Shown here one piece after another: positions 22,601 through 29,023 of a DNA stretch of 44,469 nucleotides; the stretch's first letter is position 1, and each line of letters begins with the position of its first letter. This stretch comes from a virus, in IMG/VR virus record IMGVR_UViG_3300046167_000571, positions 1 to 44,469 of that record. The stretch is one strand, 5' to 3'. The notes below the pieces were generated by a model, which worked only from the letters and a program-made list of their open reading frames with translations, did no database searches and was not told the DNA's origin. Position numbers and translations under genes: made by a program.

Positions 22601-22664
22601 AAAAAAATCAGAGGTAAAAGAATTTTTCCCTGACTTATATAAAGAGCTATACGAAAACGATTAG
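13650..22664 (+). CDS. Giant 3004-aa internal virion / polyvalent protein with HExxH zincin motif
   Basis: The N-terminus has two tandem 30-residue repeats (about 3-29 and 33-59, consensus LYsLAQNEGYkKpIEDFK), then short repeats YVSPEEFD/YVSPEKFD and two AQDDFVR..D..GGFK units. A Gly/Ala-rich hydrophobic segment lies at about 595-650. A GNAT-like patch (NKGQGYGKDIMLEAL) lies near 1105. A zinc-protease signature HEMGHIWTDYL starts at H1742, with a later MAILIGNKGETIADS helix. Helical regions and hydrophobic stretches (about 2610 and 2830) follow, with a Lys/Ser-rich end. This matches the style of large polyvalent or ejection proteins carried in virions that enter with the DNA. Whether the zincin is active is unknown. 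Confidence 0.72.
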   Translation: MNEEALQQLYSLAQNEGYKKSIEDFKILMSSNEGALSNMYNVAQNEGYNKPIEDFKVLVGFGGTSTQETDPPVKKKGGMVSSSADGSSESQEVSYVSPEEFDKKTLYGESVDNATYVSPEKFDATSRGSAQDDFVRTIDANGGFKSREEVAQDDFVRAVDTDGGFKPREELKFLTGEEADKRLDETLATAEWNQPKEAKEEIKYDPITKEQAAAADVATFPEYSQFEQADVTRLDMPIGEAQAEQVKETIDAIKESQVPTGEESVFILEQERLKSEKEFREREELKRKKEQNLYSNAELEAIKFFKERGRDYEKDKALYDEYNEVRDALIFLEDEKKYQEKDLTPEQRAEFGSAFYYNGVLRTDIVSLKRELNKRRDELASAYLDDEAQQVREDFDQSVMVANKERIDNAVLVNNQAVANINKFNDKSIQKYGVSAEKLNTLKPQTIQEANDINLFIDDYNKAKLESQLAANQYEDASLYLETQFDKDNTLEFVDNFSAIKSQAKEGLSRGNAGDIILQYSMGITPDNEASTKEAAEKIVAALMQKPENKSRVMSRWEKANGFSEGFDVIADDPIEWAVSLAASSMSQMLPYGSKIVAATTATGAGAGAAAAGLAGAGAGAVYGLRAGMATTMFAMEYTNEVMDAISHFGYDISDPDSVAEALQDNEVWARGRERGLKRGIPIAIVDYLTASLAGKVIKVGSVASKAKRIGAMTAERLLVDPLGEASGEAIAQVTVGDELDFKEIVAEAGGGLGNNTSNMAINLARETKSKNRVDLANKFTDINFISKEISSDKQISDWSNNMERLGKITPEVNQRIQKNVGLRRDAKDLQDAAPIERIIYSGKNRAVRARIMTLLAAKEELSSTQNRRSVFGEKIREIDAELASTVETGNLLPQEEQVVLAGQGVLSTTEQASATDVREALPEYRIKKGIRGKMVPVSKEEFLKRIDESSADELQKINATVTNDAEVVGILEEKLKEVKEDAIQEPSTETVDAQEPAESRPTMGETVPGKVTVTEPTEVEEKVDAALGQVKELLSTQEGAKGMYKSAYNVPVMKDGNTITMPNGTSSFEIKNENANIIGRVKGVDFGKSPMSEKRGEVFILESKNKGQGYGKDIMLEALYLMRMNDVELVKFTQPSKEGSPFNDALERQGYITKVRTLEGSPTTEYKINNKVVDEKFQEKTKLSEAEVEEEVTTEQEVEADEQEVADLRALISEPTPKVDFRLKSKEDIDTEVGPSADLTQDITRQINELPSGNVATKIEIEEGVDIDVDELNNRTDTPIKRVSLEIINGIPTIFTISDQLTTGDIVNPKTGNFIINLKGGLGFTGTEGNENAAWANTSEAEARDLLNKAEKVYQDNVDLFNKFWEDNPEYNGLVPMNVVKMGEGSLLSNEATFRVLSDNMSIVPDENKINAINILRDTINIDTKNKKETISEGGLTKNTSKAYQKAIDANDKIINMLEGMESIESLITEDKIKQLSLPQRRILLEKIAYGKANRAGEKVSPGKPKEGSVADALIKGMPIESKELFHIGTITDLITDNQMANIPQRSIVAIQGVDVLNPDVIETNHPNYPFGVKGKSIGILEKSAPIQDVYPTAFNNAIIGLTKAEAKKKTFTEKQVEESQKRKDESERLKPGQLKPSSLGTILTETIGVQNGLPGLEFIGAISEGNISNINKLISFINTAFPSVNISTDPNTFNNVLQSDGVKVYLKGNEIVYGVTVDGDIYINPDVHNSESAMFNTAIHEMGHIWTDYLRTNKKGREIYNKGAELVKQTDTFKQQLALFNGDVDKATNEAMAILIGNKGETIADSALKSKFTEWLLGVWKYIKSQFKMSKNLSAEEIQNLTLDEFLGSALADIFSGKEIKISDAQMKKLKNPDAAFSKNISMQSIIEIGRNNALSNESIKVVLKERGFKDSDINEALKVDIDLFTAMPKEFGNVEGGVEVGLKLFNETTEKTNKFSTEGPRGGVGTTRTKSFAEIREKAQEILKSNPIYKIQPEQVQLELQVALDRVLGIKKGPNVSRQIADIRNTLKQRKIGADTITDAQRSLRMFIRKVMPKSKNYSNTALNKLIKAVNNTTPKNFDGQVQVVLNQLEKQRQVLKNEVIDKIIKIARDKSKTARTSANRKRSKGLDAIGQSYFKEAKRVLDLVKNQDFEGLAAMQAEINEELITAALDNIEEGKTLTAKERALIDKQIALDTFADVMTMSLEEVNQLFEEVKTIRAESIARLNNRREARRIAVNNIKEKFNEQISEDFEELYNEEGKQLGKNILRNKKEGIYKSFQAKGIWNKVIAFTDEFRENGKFRKSGKYDANGIIKFFRGSLQHLGTTTNILDRGKEGMFTKIFYNQLNDMDEKNLAGVFEQLDVMDSISNSEAGKVWGKWKYTLGTDVLILDGIKESKTGKTYREGLNRDQAMRLYALSLNPVQREKLQKQGFTEEKMKLIEDFIKPEGIGIANQIVDYFSNKYFNEVNNIYVQANDVNLGYVENYFPTRTISAQKKAADMISGDFSKVFTADTSPALQERTDTKGDVEIGMSFTDVVEQHIKDMERYKAYALGVKQMNEVYKSPDIQTLLVETGLFSIFSQNLNYAINPDAGPKTTSGVLSWIQRKFTGFALAFKPIQVLKQSTSFVQAYEDYSFVKGKPTPGLDMVMFALDYAKVLANLPKNIKESKEISATFKNRMERGMEGDVFGLESGGRTYKKIGSQQGRRGAAVRGFKKAAGIFTVMGDILGVLGYKAVYNRNIANGMSKAEALSAFNNYNATQQTRRSTEKIPLQQDNNFASKYFTMFGSTLFLQMNKTFQSANNIVKNFKPTKGEFGSLKDYRALALNVSVANALFTAAAYSGVLLKGDDEDKDRAWQAIKDAALGLNILYQIPLAGTAIEEAVSKARGKRAFTSEGVNPFTSVSRKVQKSYKLLKDDEVIKAVKPIIELSIGAQFDSPIGIYNLIGGSGEDEDFYDALGITPSYRPGYGKRKSKKKSSKSQSKLKKSEVKEFFPDLYKELYEND

Positions 22665-22692
22665 AGACTTGTAACTACCCTATACAGAACAT

Positions 22693-22746
22693 ACAGTAGC
22701 ATTGAGTTTAATGCCAATGCTGCTGTAAATTCTAAGTATTTTTTTT
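22693..22746 (+). terminator. Probable terminator between convergent modules
   Basis: ACAGTAGCATTG and CAATGCTGCTGT form a 12-bp stem (one G-T pair) with a 10-nt loop, and an eight-T run follows 12 bases later. It lies 28 bases after the giant gene's stop and before the convergent minus-strand module. The gap between stem and T-run is longer than ideal. Confidence 0.6.
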
Positions 22747-22763
22747 GATTGTTGTTCATTGTA

Positions 22764-23174
22764 TTAAGTTAGTTTAACGCCCTTAGATATGTCGAGGTAT
22801 CCTATCTCCTTGGAGATATTATTCCTTCCATTAAAATCAGTATGCCTTGGTAGGTCTTTCATCTCCCACTCAACATCTCCATACTTTAGTAAGTAGAAAG
22901 CCCACACCCCTTCAGGTGTAGAGTTTATGTATACGGGTCTTGTGCTATTCTCTTTAGCCCTCTTCATTAGTGCATCATACTTTTTCTTCTCAATGATTAG
23001 ACTGTCGTAGTGCTTTCGTCTGCACTTCAACTCTATGTCCATCTCGTATGCCTTTGATATGCAATCGTGACGAGACATCTCATCATTAGACTTCTCTAAG
23101 TCTTGAACAAAGTATTCTTTTAGAAAGTCGAACAGCTCGTGCTCCTTGAAAAAAAATGTGTAGTTATATTTCAT
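22764..23174 (-). CDS. Putative PD-(D/E)XK-like phage protein
   Basis: This 136-residue protein is the last gene of the leftward operon. The segment MDIELKCRRKHYDSLIIEKK contains an E-x-K pair (ELK) followed by IEKKKYDAL, which resembles the D...ExK core of restriction-like nuclease folds in phage proteins. A later GVWAFYLLKYGDVEWE stretch is probably beta structure. It overlaps the upstream 63-aa gene by 11 bases. A nuclease role is a guess; it may be an inactive or nucleotide-binding relative. Confidence 0.5.
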   Translation of the reverse strand: MKYNYTFFFKEHELFDFLKEYFVQDLEKSNDEMSRHDCISKAYEMDIELKCRRKHYDSLIIEKKKYDALMKRAKENSTRPVYINSTPEGVWAFYLLKYGDVEWEMKDLPRHTDFNGRNNISKEIGYLDISKGVKLT

Positions 23175-23355
23175 CTTCTAATGAAGACTCAATCTCCCTG
23201 AGAAAAGAGATTAAGTCTTTTAGTTCTTTCTTTAGTGGCTTAAATTCTCGGTCAACTAAAGACTCGTATATAACATTAGAAGAGTCGTTGATTGTGTCCA
23301 TCAGATAGTTAATGTGAGCTATTCTCTCTCTGTCGTATGCTGATGGTTTTGCCAT
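23164..23355 (-). CDS. Small charged helical protein, unknown
   Basis: This is a 63-residue protein of mostly alternating charged and hydrophobic residues (REFKPLKKELKDLISFLREI), suggesting a single long helix or helical hairpin. No known domain is visible. It overlaps the downstream gene and starts four bases after the upstream stop, so it is part of the operon. Confidence 0.5.
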   Translation of the reverse strand: MAKPSAYDRERIAHINYLMDTINDSSNVIYESLVDREFKPLKKELKDLISFLREIESSLEDEI

Positions 23356-23359
23356 TGTG

Positions 23360-23917
23360 TTATTGTAATCCGTTATAGAAATGATTCAACTTCTTTAGCA
23401 CCTCATCTTCTGCCCCAATTCGAGTTCGCTCTTGTATAAGTTTAAATATATTTTGGAGCCTGCCCTTTGTCTTGTAAGATGATTCAATGCTATCCTTTAA
23501 TTGTTTCTGCTCGGAATATAATTCATTTATTTTGTTTTGCAAAAAAAAGATTTCCTTAGTTAGTTCTGAATTTGTGAATTCAAATATGTGACCCAAGTCA
23601 TTTACGAACGATTTCCTAACAACAGCGTAGTCTTCACTCAATGCCTTGTCTGTTTTTAAGTACCAAGGAAATGTTTTTAAGTAGTGGATAACACTTGTGT
23701 GGTCTTTCTTTAGGAACCTTCCTATCTCAGATGGTCCATATCCTTTCTCGTGCATTATGTAGGAGAACATCATACGTGCCTCTACCTTTTCTTTTGTTCG
23801 GGACTTATCTTTTATTACATCCACGCCTAAGTGGTGTTGGATAATATCCTTTAATGCGTTCATTCTTACTGAGTTCTGTGTCTCTTTAATTGTCTGTGTC
23901 TGTGTTTGTGTTATCAT
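23360..23917 (-). CDS. DnaA domain IV-like DNA-binding protein
   Basis: In this 185-residue protein, residues about 17-90 resemble the C-terminal DNA-binding domain of the initiator DnaA: ARMMFSYIMHEKGYGPSEIG followed by RFLKKDHTSVIHYLK, where DHTSVIH corresponds to the DnaA signature DHTTV.H. There is no AAA+ ATPase part. The C-terminal part is a coiled coil (ELTKEIFFLQNKINELYSEQ). Such domains occur alone in phages and may bind DnaA boxes or an origin. A second related protein lies at 31100-31387. Confidence 0.75.
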   Translation of the reverse strand: MITQTQTQTIKETQNSVRMNALKDIIQHHLGVDVIKDKSRTKEKVEARMMFSYIMHEKGYGPSEIGRFLKKDHTSVIHYLKTFPWYLKTDKALSEDYAVVRKSFVNDLGHIFEFTNSELTKEIFFLQNKINELYSEQKQLKDSIESSYKTKGRLQNIFKLIQERTRIGAEDEVLKKLNHFYNGLQ

Positions 23918-24263
23918 ATTTTTTTTTATTTAAGTAAAATTGTATTGATTTATCTAAGTTAATGTAATCTAAGTATGTGTCCGAGTCAATAGACTCGAAG
24001 TCAAGTAGCAATGGTAGTCCCCCTGCCGTGTTTAAAAATTCTATGCGAAAGAATAATGGAGACTTTCCCTTTACCACACCAACCATTTGCTGTGCCCATC
24101 TATCCTCTATTGGTAGGTAGTCTGTAACACTAACAAGCTGTGTGAGTATGTCGTCTGCGTAGTCTGTGAAATCAGATAGGGCTTCAAAGAACCACCCATC
24201 CATCTCAAGTCTTCCTACTATTGGATGCTCGTCACCCTCTGTATACCTCTGTTCTGAATCCAT
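23886..24263 (-). CDS. Conserved acidic protein, unknown
   Basis: This 125-residue acidic protein (pattern DGWFFEALSDFTDYADDILT) has no signal or membrane segment and an Asp/Asn/Thr-rich tail (NTNTDTDN). It overlaps both neighbours (32 bases with each), a sign of a compact operon. I do not recognise a family. Confidence 0.5.
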   Translation of the reverse strand: MDSEQRYTEGDEHPIVGRLEMDGWFFEALSDFTDYADDILTQLVSVTDYLPIEDRWAQQMVGVVKGKSPLFFRIEFLNTAGGLPLLLDFESIDSDTYLDYINLDKSIQFYLNKKKYDNTNTDTDN

Positions 24264-24471
24264 ATTTTTCTAATTCTTTTAGTCTGTACTCTTGAAGCGA
24301 AGATAACTTTCCCTTGGGAGTCTTTATCTCGCTAAATAAAACATCTGTGTGTGGTGGTATAGCCAACAGGTCAGGTATACCATTCTTGTTTGTAGTGGTT
24401 AGCTTTATCACATAGTAACCCTCTGCTTCGAGCTGTTTAATTCTCTTGGTCTGAATCTTCTGCTCGCTCAT
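24232..24471 (-). CDS. VRR-NUC domain nuclease
   Basis: This 79-residue protein matches the small VRR-NUC fold: an N-terminal basic helix, GYYVIKLTTTNKNGIPDLLA (catalytic GxPD), then VLFSEIKTPKGKLSSLQEYR (ExK plus the SxxQ motif) and a C-terminal helix. All core residues appear present. Stand-alone phage VRR-NUC proteins act as structure-selective nucleases or resolvase-like enzymes. It follows two other nuclease-like genes in the replication cluster. Confidence 0.85.
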   Translation of the reverse strand: MSEQKIQTKRIKQLEAEGYYVIKLTTTNKNGIPDLLAIPPHTDVLFSEIKTPKGKLSSLQEYRLKELEKYGFRTEVYRG

Positions 24472-24472
24472 A

Positions 24473-24892
24473 TCACAAATATAATGAATCCTTTTCTATA
24501 ATGTGTAACCCTTTTTGCTTTTTAAAATATAGCATAAACTCTTGGTCGTTATGCGAACCGTATCTTGGCTTTCTCCCACCTATCTTCCCTTGAGAAACTA
24601 TCTCTTTGGTATTCCCGTAGATTAAAACATCTATACAGTCCCATATAATAATAGATTGATACCCTTTATCTACTAACTTAACCATCTTCCTTCCTGCTAA
24701 CGGGAGTGGATACGCATCTGATAAGTTTTTATTTCTACCTTTAACTTCTATATAGCAAACCTTATCATCTTTTGTAACTTTAAAGTCTATGTCATTTTCA
24801 CTTAGCTTCTCCCAATCGGCAGAAAACTTTTTGCAGAACAAGGCTATAGCATTATTCTCTCTATCTATATCTTTTTTAGTTTCAAATCTCAT
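24473..24892 (-). CDS. PD-(D/E)XK nuclease-like protein
   Basis: In this 139-residue protein the segment DIDFKVTKDDKVCYIEVKGR shows the D...ExK (EVK) catalytic core typical of restriction-like or resolvase-like nucleases. It is followed by KMVKLVDKGYQSIIIWDCID, plausibly the next beta-alpha unit. It overlaps the helicase gene by four bases (ATGA), so the pair is probably coupled. A role in DNA repair or recombination is likely; the precise substrate cannot be read from sequence. Confidence 0.65.
   Translation of the reverse strand: MRFETKKDIDRENNAIALFCKKFSADWEKLSENDIDFKVTKDDKVCYIEVKGRNKNLSDAYPLPLAGRKMVKLVDKGYQSIIIWDCIDVLIYGNTKEIVSQGKIGGRKPRYGSHNDQEFMLYFKKQKGLHIIEKDSLYL
24476..24483 (-). promoter_or_regulatory. 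Possible -7 box (TATATTTG) before the VRR-NUC gene
   Basis: On the minus strand TATATTTG ends 4 nt before the ATG at 24471 and overlaps the last codons of the upstream gene (Tyr-Leu-stop). It fits the TAnnTTTG consensus, but because it is coding sequence it may be chance. Confidence 0.35.
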
Positions 24893-26376
24893 AACAAAGT
24901 CTTTTTAAAATGGTTGACAGTATAATCTTTTTTCTTGCTGACAGCTCTATATATATCTCTCTCTATGCCACCCTTGGCAAAGACCCAATACACATCTGAC
25001 TCAAGCCTGTCCTTGGTTGTCATCCTATCCCGGCTCTGCCAATAGCTTGTAGCACTAAAGTCTATGTTGTAGTAGACAAGAGCCTTAGCCTGTCGTAGTG
25101 AGATACCCTCACGACCTGACACTATCTGTAGTGCTATCGACTTGTCTGTGTCTTCAAAGACACTAAGCTCTGTAGTTAGATTATCTTTTCCGTACACCTC
25201 CATCAATGCGTTCAGCTCTTCTTTAAACTTATAGAAGATACCAATCTTAGAGTCAGCAAAGTTGTCGTGGATATACTTGGCTTTACTCAAGTCTATAATC
25301 TTAGAGTTGCCCGACTCAAACTTAACTGTGCCTGAGTATATCTGATGTAGTTTCATCATTAGCTTGACAGGTGTATCACCAAGTATGGTCTCCTCTTTGC
25401 CCTCTACTACTAAGTTCTTCTTTAGCTTGCCTGCTATGCTGTGTGTTAGGTCTGACATCTCTACCTCAAGTACGTGCTCTCGTGTGTCTACCTTGAAGCC
25501 TGCCTCCTTCTGAGTGTACGCAATAGTGTATGGCTTCATAGCGTCTAATATAGTAGTCAACCCATCCTTATACTCGTTGATAAATAATCCATTTATCTTT
25601 CTCTGCTTTACTATCACGTAGTCTTTAGCAAACTTATAGAACGATACGTACTTATTAAATGGGTTAGATGGTATGGCATATACTTGGTGGTACATCTGAC
25701 TATAAGACTCAGGGGTTGGTGTACCTGATAGCAGTATCACGGATGCCTTGCTCTTCTTAATCATATCCCTTACTGCCCTTGCTCTTCCACTTGGCTTGGG
25801 GTATGCTCCCATACTATGAGCCTCATCGCAGATGATAACATCAAACTTAATTGAACTGTCAACCTTGTGTAGTGACTCGTAGTTTATAACCACTAAGTTG
25901 TAGTCAGGTCTGAGTAGATTAAAATCATTCTCAATACTACTGATTGCCTTCTTCTTTGTTATGAACAGGACATTCTCACATCCCATAAGCTGCGATATCC
26001 CCATACTTGTAAGGGTCTTGCCTGTCCGCACTTCCATAGCTAAGTATAAGAAGCCGTGCTTCATAAGTATCTGTGTGCCTTTTGATATTATCTCCTCTTG
26101 ATAATCTCTGAATTTAATTTGTTTTGGTTTTTCCATTAGTTCTTTGTAGTGTGTTAGCGATGCCTTGGTCTTGGCATCTAATTCATTGCTTGACTCGTAG
26201 ACTCTCGTCTTTACGATGTGTGCAGCCCGACCTCGACCGACCTTCTTTTCTTTAGTTCTGAATATAATATTGTGAAATATCTCGCATTGTCTATGCATCA
26301 TCTCGTCTGAAAATCCTGCTATCCTTTTAGTTATCCCACTCTTATACTCTCCCTTTAATATGCGTACCTTATCCAT
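24889..26376 (-). CDS. SNF2-type superfamily 2 DNA helicase
   Basis: This 495-residue protein has clear SF2 motifs: a Q-like start (KFRDYQEEIISKG, about 96-108), Walker A with a GKT (EVRTGKTLTSMGIS, about 117-130), DEAH box (VIICDEAHSMG, about 184), motif III (LLSGTPTP, about 215), and a C-terminal motif VI region (YWQSRDRMTTKDRLESDVYW). It resembles compact phage SNF2-like helicases used in replication or recombination. It sits between the primase-helicase and nuclease genes. Confidence 0.9.
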   Translation of the reverse strand: MDKVRILKGEYKSGITKRIAGFSDEMMHRQCEIFHNIIFRTKEKKVGRGRAAHIVKTRVYESSNELDAKTKASLTHYKELMEKPKQIKFRDYQEEIISKGTQILMKHGFLYLAMEVRTGKTLTSMGISQLMGCENVLFITKKKAISSIENDFNLLRPDYNLVVINYESLHKVDSSIKFDVIICDEAHSMGAYPKPSGRARAVRDMIKKSKASVILLSGTPTPESYSQMYHQVYAIPSNPFNKYVSFYKFAKDYVIVKQRKINGLFINEYKDGLTTILDAMKPYTIAYTQKEAGFKVDTREHVLEVEMSDLTHSIAGKLKKNLVVEGKEETILGDTPVKLMMKLHQIYSGTVKFESGNSKIIDLSKAKYIHDNFADSKIGIFYKFKEELNALMEVYGKDNLTTELSVFEDTDKSIALQIVSGREGISLRQAKALVYYNIDFSATSYWQSRDRMTTKDRLESDVYWVFAKGGIERDIYRAVSKKKDYTVNHFKKTLL

Positions 26377-26382
26377 ATCCTA

Positions 26383-28458
26383 CTAAAAGTTTATGGTACT
26401 CACTCGTTTTATTTGCATCCACTTACCTGATGAAGTACGACCTATCTTTGGCGATTCTCCTGTGAGATATATGCTATACTCTACAAGCCATCTATTAAAT
26501 GCAATTGCACTTAGGTTCTGCTGTTCGGGGTAGTCTCTCTTAAACTCGTTATAGAGATTGATTGTCTCAAGCCTTATGCCTGTCTCTAATGAATCAGGTT
26601 TTTCAGAGCCTTGGATTAATCCACACCACTCAATAAACTCGTGATGTGTCTTTTGACCTAAGTCCTTAACCTTTTTATTAGCTGACTCACTCTCAATTAA
26701 ACCTGTGCTTAGGTATCCTTGCAGACAGAATATCATATAGTTATCAAACAGACACCACTCATCATCATCCCACTCGGAAAAGAAATGTTTTCCAAACTCA
26801 TCAAGAGGAGTGTAGTTCTTATTGTATGCAGAGTGTAACTCTACTTCCCACTTGCGTCTTGCAAATGAATTACCCGAACCTCTGATTGCGTAGTTAGTTG
26901 TTATCCCAATCTTAGGAGACTTTGAGAATGGTATCTTGATTGCATCCTTATTCTTCTTCTCTAATGTCATACCCTCGGTTACTACACTAAACAGTCTCTC
27001 AAAATCAAAGTTCTTCTTGACATCATCAAAGCATAGTATCTGTGTATCTGCTGACACTAATTGGTATGGAAATGATTTCTCAAATGCAAACTGCTTTCCA
27101 TCAATCACTACGAGTTTCTTCATTTGGGATAGTGCGTTCATAAACAATCCCTTTCCTGTACCTCCTTCGGGAGTCTCCTTCATTACCTCGTCATTAAGTA
27201 TAACAGCAGGGCAGTAGCTAAGGTTCTTATGTCCGTGCATCATAAAGCCAATCGTGGATTCCATAGTCTGAACCCTTTGCTTGTCATCGTTAGATATACG
27301 AGATATAAATACCTTGTAGTCTGAACCCTCTGCATCACACATCGTGAACTTCCTATCTATTACGTGGTCTTTCCAAACATATCCACCCAAGTCAAGATAG
27401 TCAATTGGCTCAATGCCATCCTTAGTAATCTTTACTGCACAGTTATTATAATATATAAACGACGTATCCTTAGAGTCCTCAATGAAGTAAATGTCTATGG
27501 TTGATAGCAAGGTAAGGAACTCCTCTCTAAAGTACCTTACACAGTCTGCAAAGTAGTTGTATATCGAAAGGTCATCTAACTCTATGAGGTAGTTTAAGAC
27601 GTAGTCCTTAATCTCTTTCTCTGATGTGTGGTCAATTAGATTGTTTGTAACCTTTACAAACACATAGTTCTTGCTGCCTTCGGGGCAGTATTTGTAGAAG
27701 CCATTGTCCTCAAGGAATTTCTTAAAGCTAAAGTGTACTAATTTTATAACACCCTTCTCGTTCTTTTCCCAAAAGGTTTGCTGTGCATTCTCCTTCTCAA
27801 TTATATTTATTACAGATTCAATACTATCGCCATCAATCCCTGCATCCTCTAACTGAAGGCGAATCTCCTTTTTTGATACACCCCTCATCATCTTAGACTT
27901 GATGGCATTTACCTTGTCCTCATCCTCGTAATACTTTGTTCCAAAGTTTGCAGTCTGAGAGTATGCTGAGTCTATAGTCCTCTCAATCTCTGCCTTGGAG
28001 AAGTCATTCGCTGCATCCTCGTATTGGTTTAGTACATACCCTGCAAGTGATTTGTTTATACCATAGTCATTGAACGCAGCAGCAAGTACATATGCGTGTT
28101 GGTTTCTCTGTCCATCATCCATTGGGAACTTCTTTGTCCACCACTTTACTAATATATCTACAATCTTATTCTCATCTGTGATTGGTATCGTTGGCGTATC
28201 TCTATTCTTTACTACCTCATTGTACTCAGGCTCTGCTATCGTATCCCATAGAGATGACTTATCGTTGATGTGAATCAATGGGTCATAAGACTCGTAGCAT
28301 ACACGAGATATATTCTTTGATGTCTTGTCAAAGTATTTACTATCAAAGTATTTCTCAAGTGAGTTGAAATAGTTTACGTGATTGTTTATATCCGCAGGTA
28401 TCTTTATCAAAGCCTTTAGACCATTACCCTGATGGAGATATGAATACTGAGTATACAT
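26383..28458 (-). CDS. Primase-helicase, main body (PriCT and SF3/D5-like helicase)
   Basis: The 691-residue frame opens with residues read out of frame, then enters GNGLKALIKIPADI, the continuation of a BT4734/VirE_N domain that begins in the upstream ORF (28424-28804). A PriCT-like helical region (DILVKWWTKKFPMDDGQRNQ) lies at about 105-190. The ATPase has Walker A GGTGKGLF (about 430), Walker B ILCFDDVKK, a sensor-type KIGITTNY and an arginine-finger-like ARRKWEVEL, as in SF3/D5-type helicases. It is the likely replicative helicase-primase. The restored fusion is about 806 residues. Confidence 0.78.
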   Translation of the reverse strand: MYTQYSYLHQGNGLKALIKIPADINNHVNYFNSLEKYFDSKYFDKTSKNISRVCYESYDPLIHINDKSSLWDTIAEPEYNEVVKNRDTPTIPITDENKIVDILVKWWTKKFPMDDGQRNQHAYVLAAAFNDYGINKSLAGYVLNQYEDAANDFSKAEIERTIDSAYSQTANFGTKYYEDEDKVNAIKSKMMRGVSKKEIRLQLEDAGIDGDSIESVINIIEKENAQQTFWEKNEKGVIKLVHFSFKKFLEDNGFYKYCPEGSKNYVFVKVTNNLIDHTSEKEIKDYVLNYLIELDDLSIYNYFADCVRYFREEFLTLLSTIDIYFIEDSKDTSFIYYNNCAVKITKDGIEPIDYLDLGGYVWKDHVIDRKFTMCDAEGSDYKVFISRISNDDKQRVQTMESTIGFMMHGHKNLSYCPAVILNDEVMKETPEGGTGKGLFMNALSQMKKLVVIDGKQFAFEKSFPYQLVSADTQILCFDDVKKNFDFERLFSVVTEGMTLEKKNKDAIKIPFSKSPKIGITTNYAIRGSGNSFARRKWEVELHSAYNKNYTPLDEFGKHFFSEWDDDEWCLFDNYMIFCLQGYLSTGLIESESANKKVKDLGQKTHHEFIEWCGLIQGSEKPDSLETGIRLETINLYNEFKRDYPEQQNLSAIAFNRWLVEYSIYLTGESPKIGRTSSGKWMQIKRVSTINF

Positions 28459-28804
28459 ATTGGTCTTTGCTTAATCTCTCTTTGTGTTCGAGAAGTATTT
28501 TCTTTTTCTCGTATCCATCAAAGTCAAGGCAGATGATTCCGCTATGCTCTTCGATAGATGTATCCTTCCTCTTTTGAAAGATACCACTAAAGCATATAGC
28601 AGGAAGCCTTTTCTTTAGGTCGTTCCTCTCTATCTTGTCCTTAGTCTGTCTTATTTCTTTTACGAGTTTCTTGGTGGCTCCGTTCTTGATTCTTAGTAAT
28701 ACCACCTCTAACTCCCTGTGGAAAGGGGCTTCGGTCTCTTTAATGTTCTTAAATATTGTTACTCTTGGCTGCATTTGTGTTTGTTTTTTGTTATCTGTGT
28801 TCAT
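28424..28804 (-). CDS. BT4734/VirE_N domain, N-terminal part of primase-helicase (frame-broken)
   Basis: These 126 residues match the start of the BT4734/VirE N-terminal domain found at the front of Bacteroidota mobile-element primases: VTIFKNIKETEAPFHRELE, then RLPAICFSGIFQKRK and GIICLDFDGYE. It stops directly after VYSVFISPSG. In this family the sequence normally runs on as G(N)GLK, which is exactly what the +1 frame encodes (GNGLKALIKIP). One G in GGG before TAA is therefore extra, or is skipped by the ribosome. Confidence 0.8.
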   Translation of the reverse strand: MNTDNKKQTQMQPRVTIFKNIKETEAPFHRELEVVLLRIKNGATKKLVKEIRQTKDKIERNDLKKRLPAICFSGIFQKRKDTSIEEHSGIICLDFDGYEKKKILLEHKERLSKDQYVYSVFISPSG

Positions 28805-28835
28805 TTTGTGTTTGATTTATGTTAATTTTATTTCT

Positions 28836-28937
28836 CTAAGTTATTGATTATTAATAGCTGTGCTTATAATGCTTACTTTTTTTCAGAATTCTTAGTAAAA
28901 AATAAATAAGTATATAAGTAGTAGTAGTAGTAGTATA
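28836..28937. repeat. Dispersed element copy A: palindrome plus TAG triplet run
   Basis: This stretch lies in the 219-base gap between the SSB-like terminator and the primase gene. It starts TAAGTTATTGATTATTAATAG, continues GTGCTTATAATGCTTAC and T-rich sequence, then AGTAAAAAATAAATAAG, a run of TAG triplets (28917-28934) and TATAGG. A second copy in the same absolute orientation lies at 40211-40314 upstream of groEL. No gene fits here. Confidence 0.75.
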
Positions 28938-28968
28938 GGAGAGTCAAAGTCTGCACCTATAAGGAGGT

Positions 28969-28997
28969 AAAAAAAGGGAGATGTGTAATCTCCCTTT
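28969..28997 (-). terminator. Intrinsic terminator after the SSB-like gene
   Basis: Read on the minus strand, AAAGGGAGAT pairs with ATCTCCCTTT around a five-base loop, followed by a T-run. It lies 27 bases after the SSB-like stop and separates the recombination genes from the primase operon. Confidence 0.85.
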
Positions 28998-29023
28998 GAC
29001 AAAAAATATGAAATTAAAAAAAC

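Noticed and set aside
28917-28934. TAG triplet run as a simple sequencing slippage artefact
   Set aside because: A triplet run also sits at the same relative place in copy B near 40290, next to other shared sequence.
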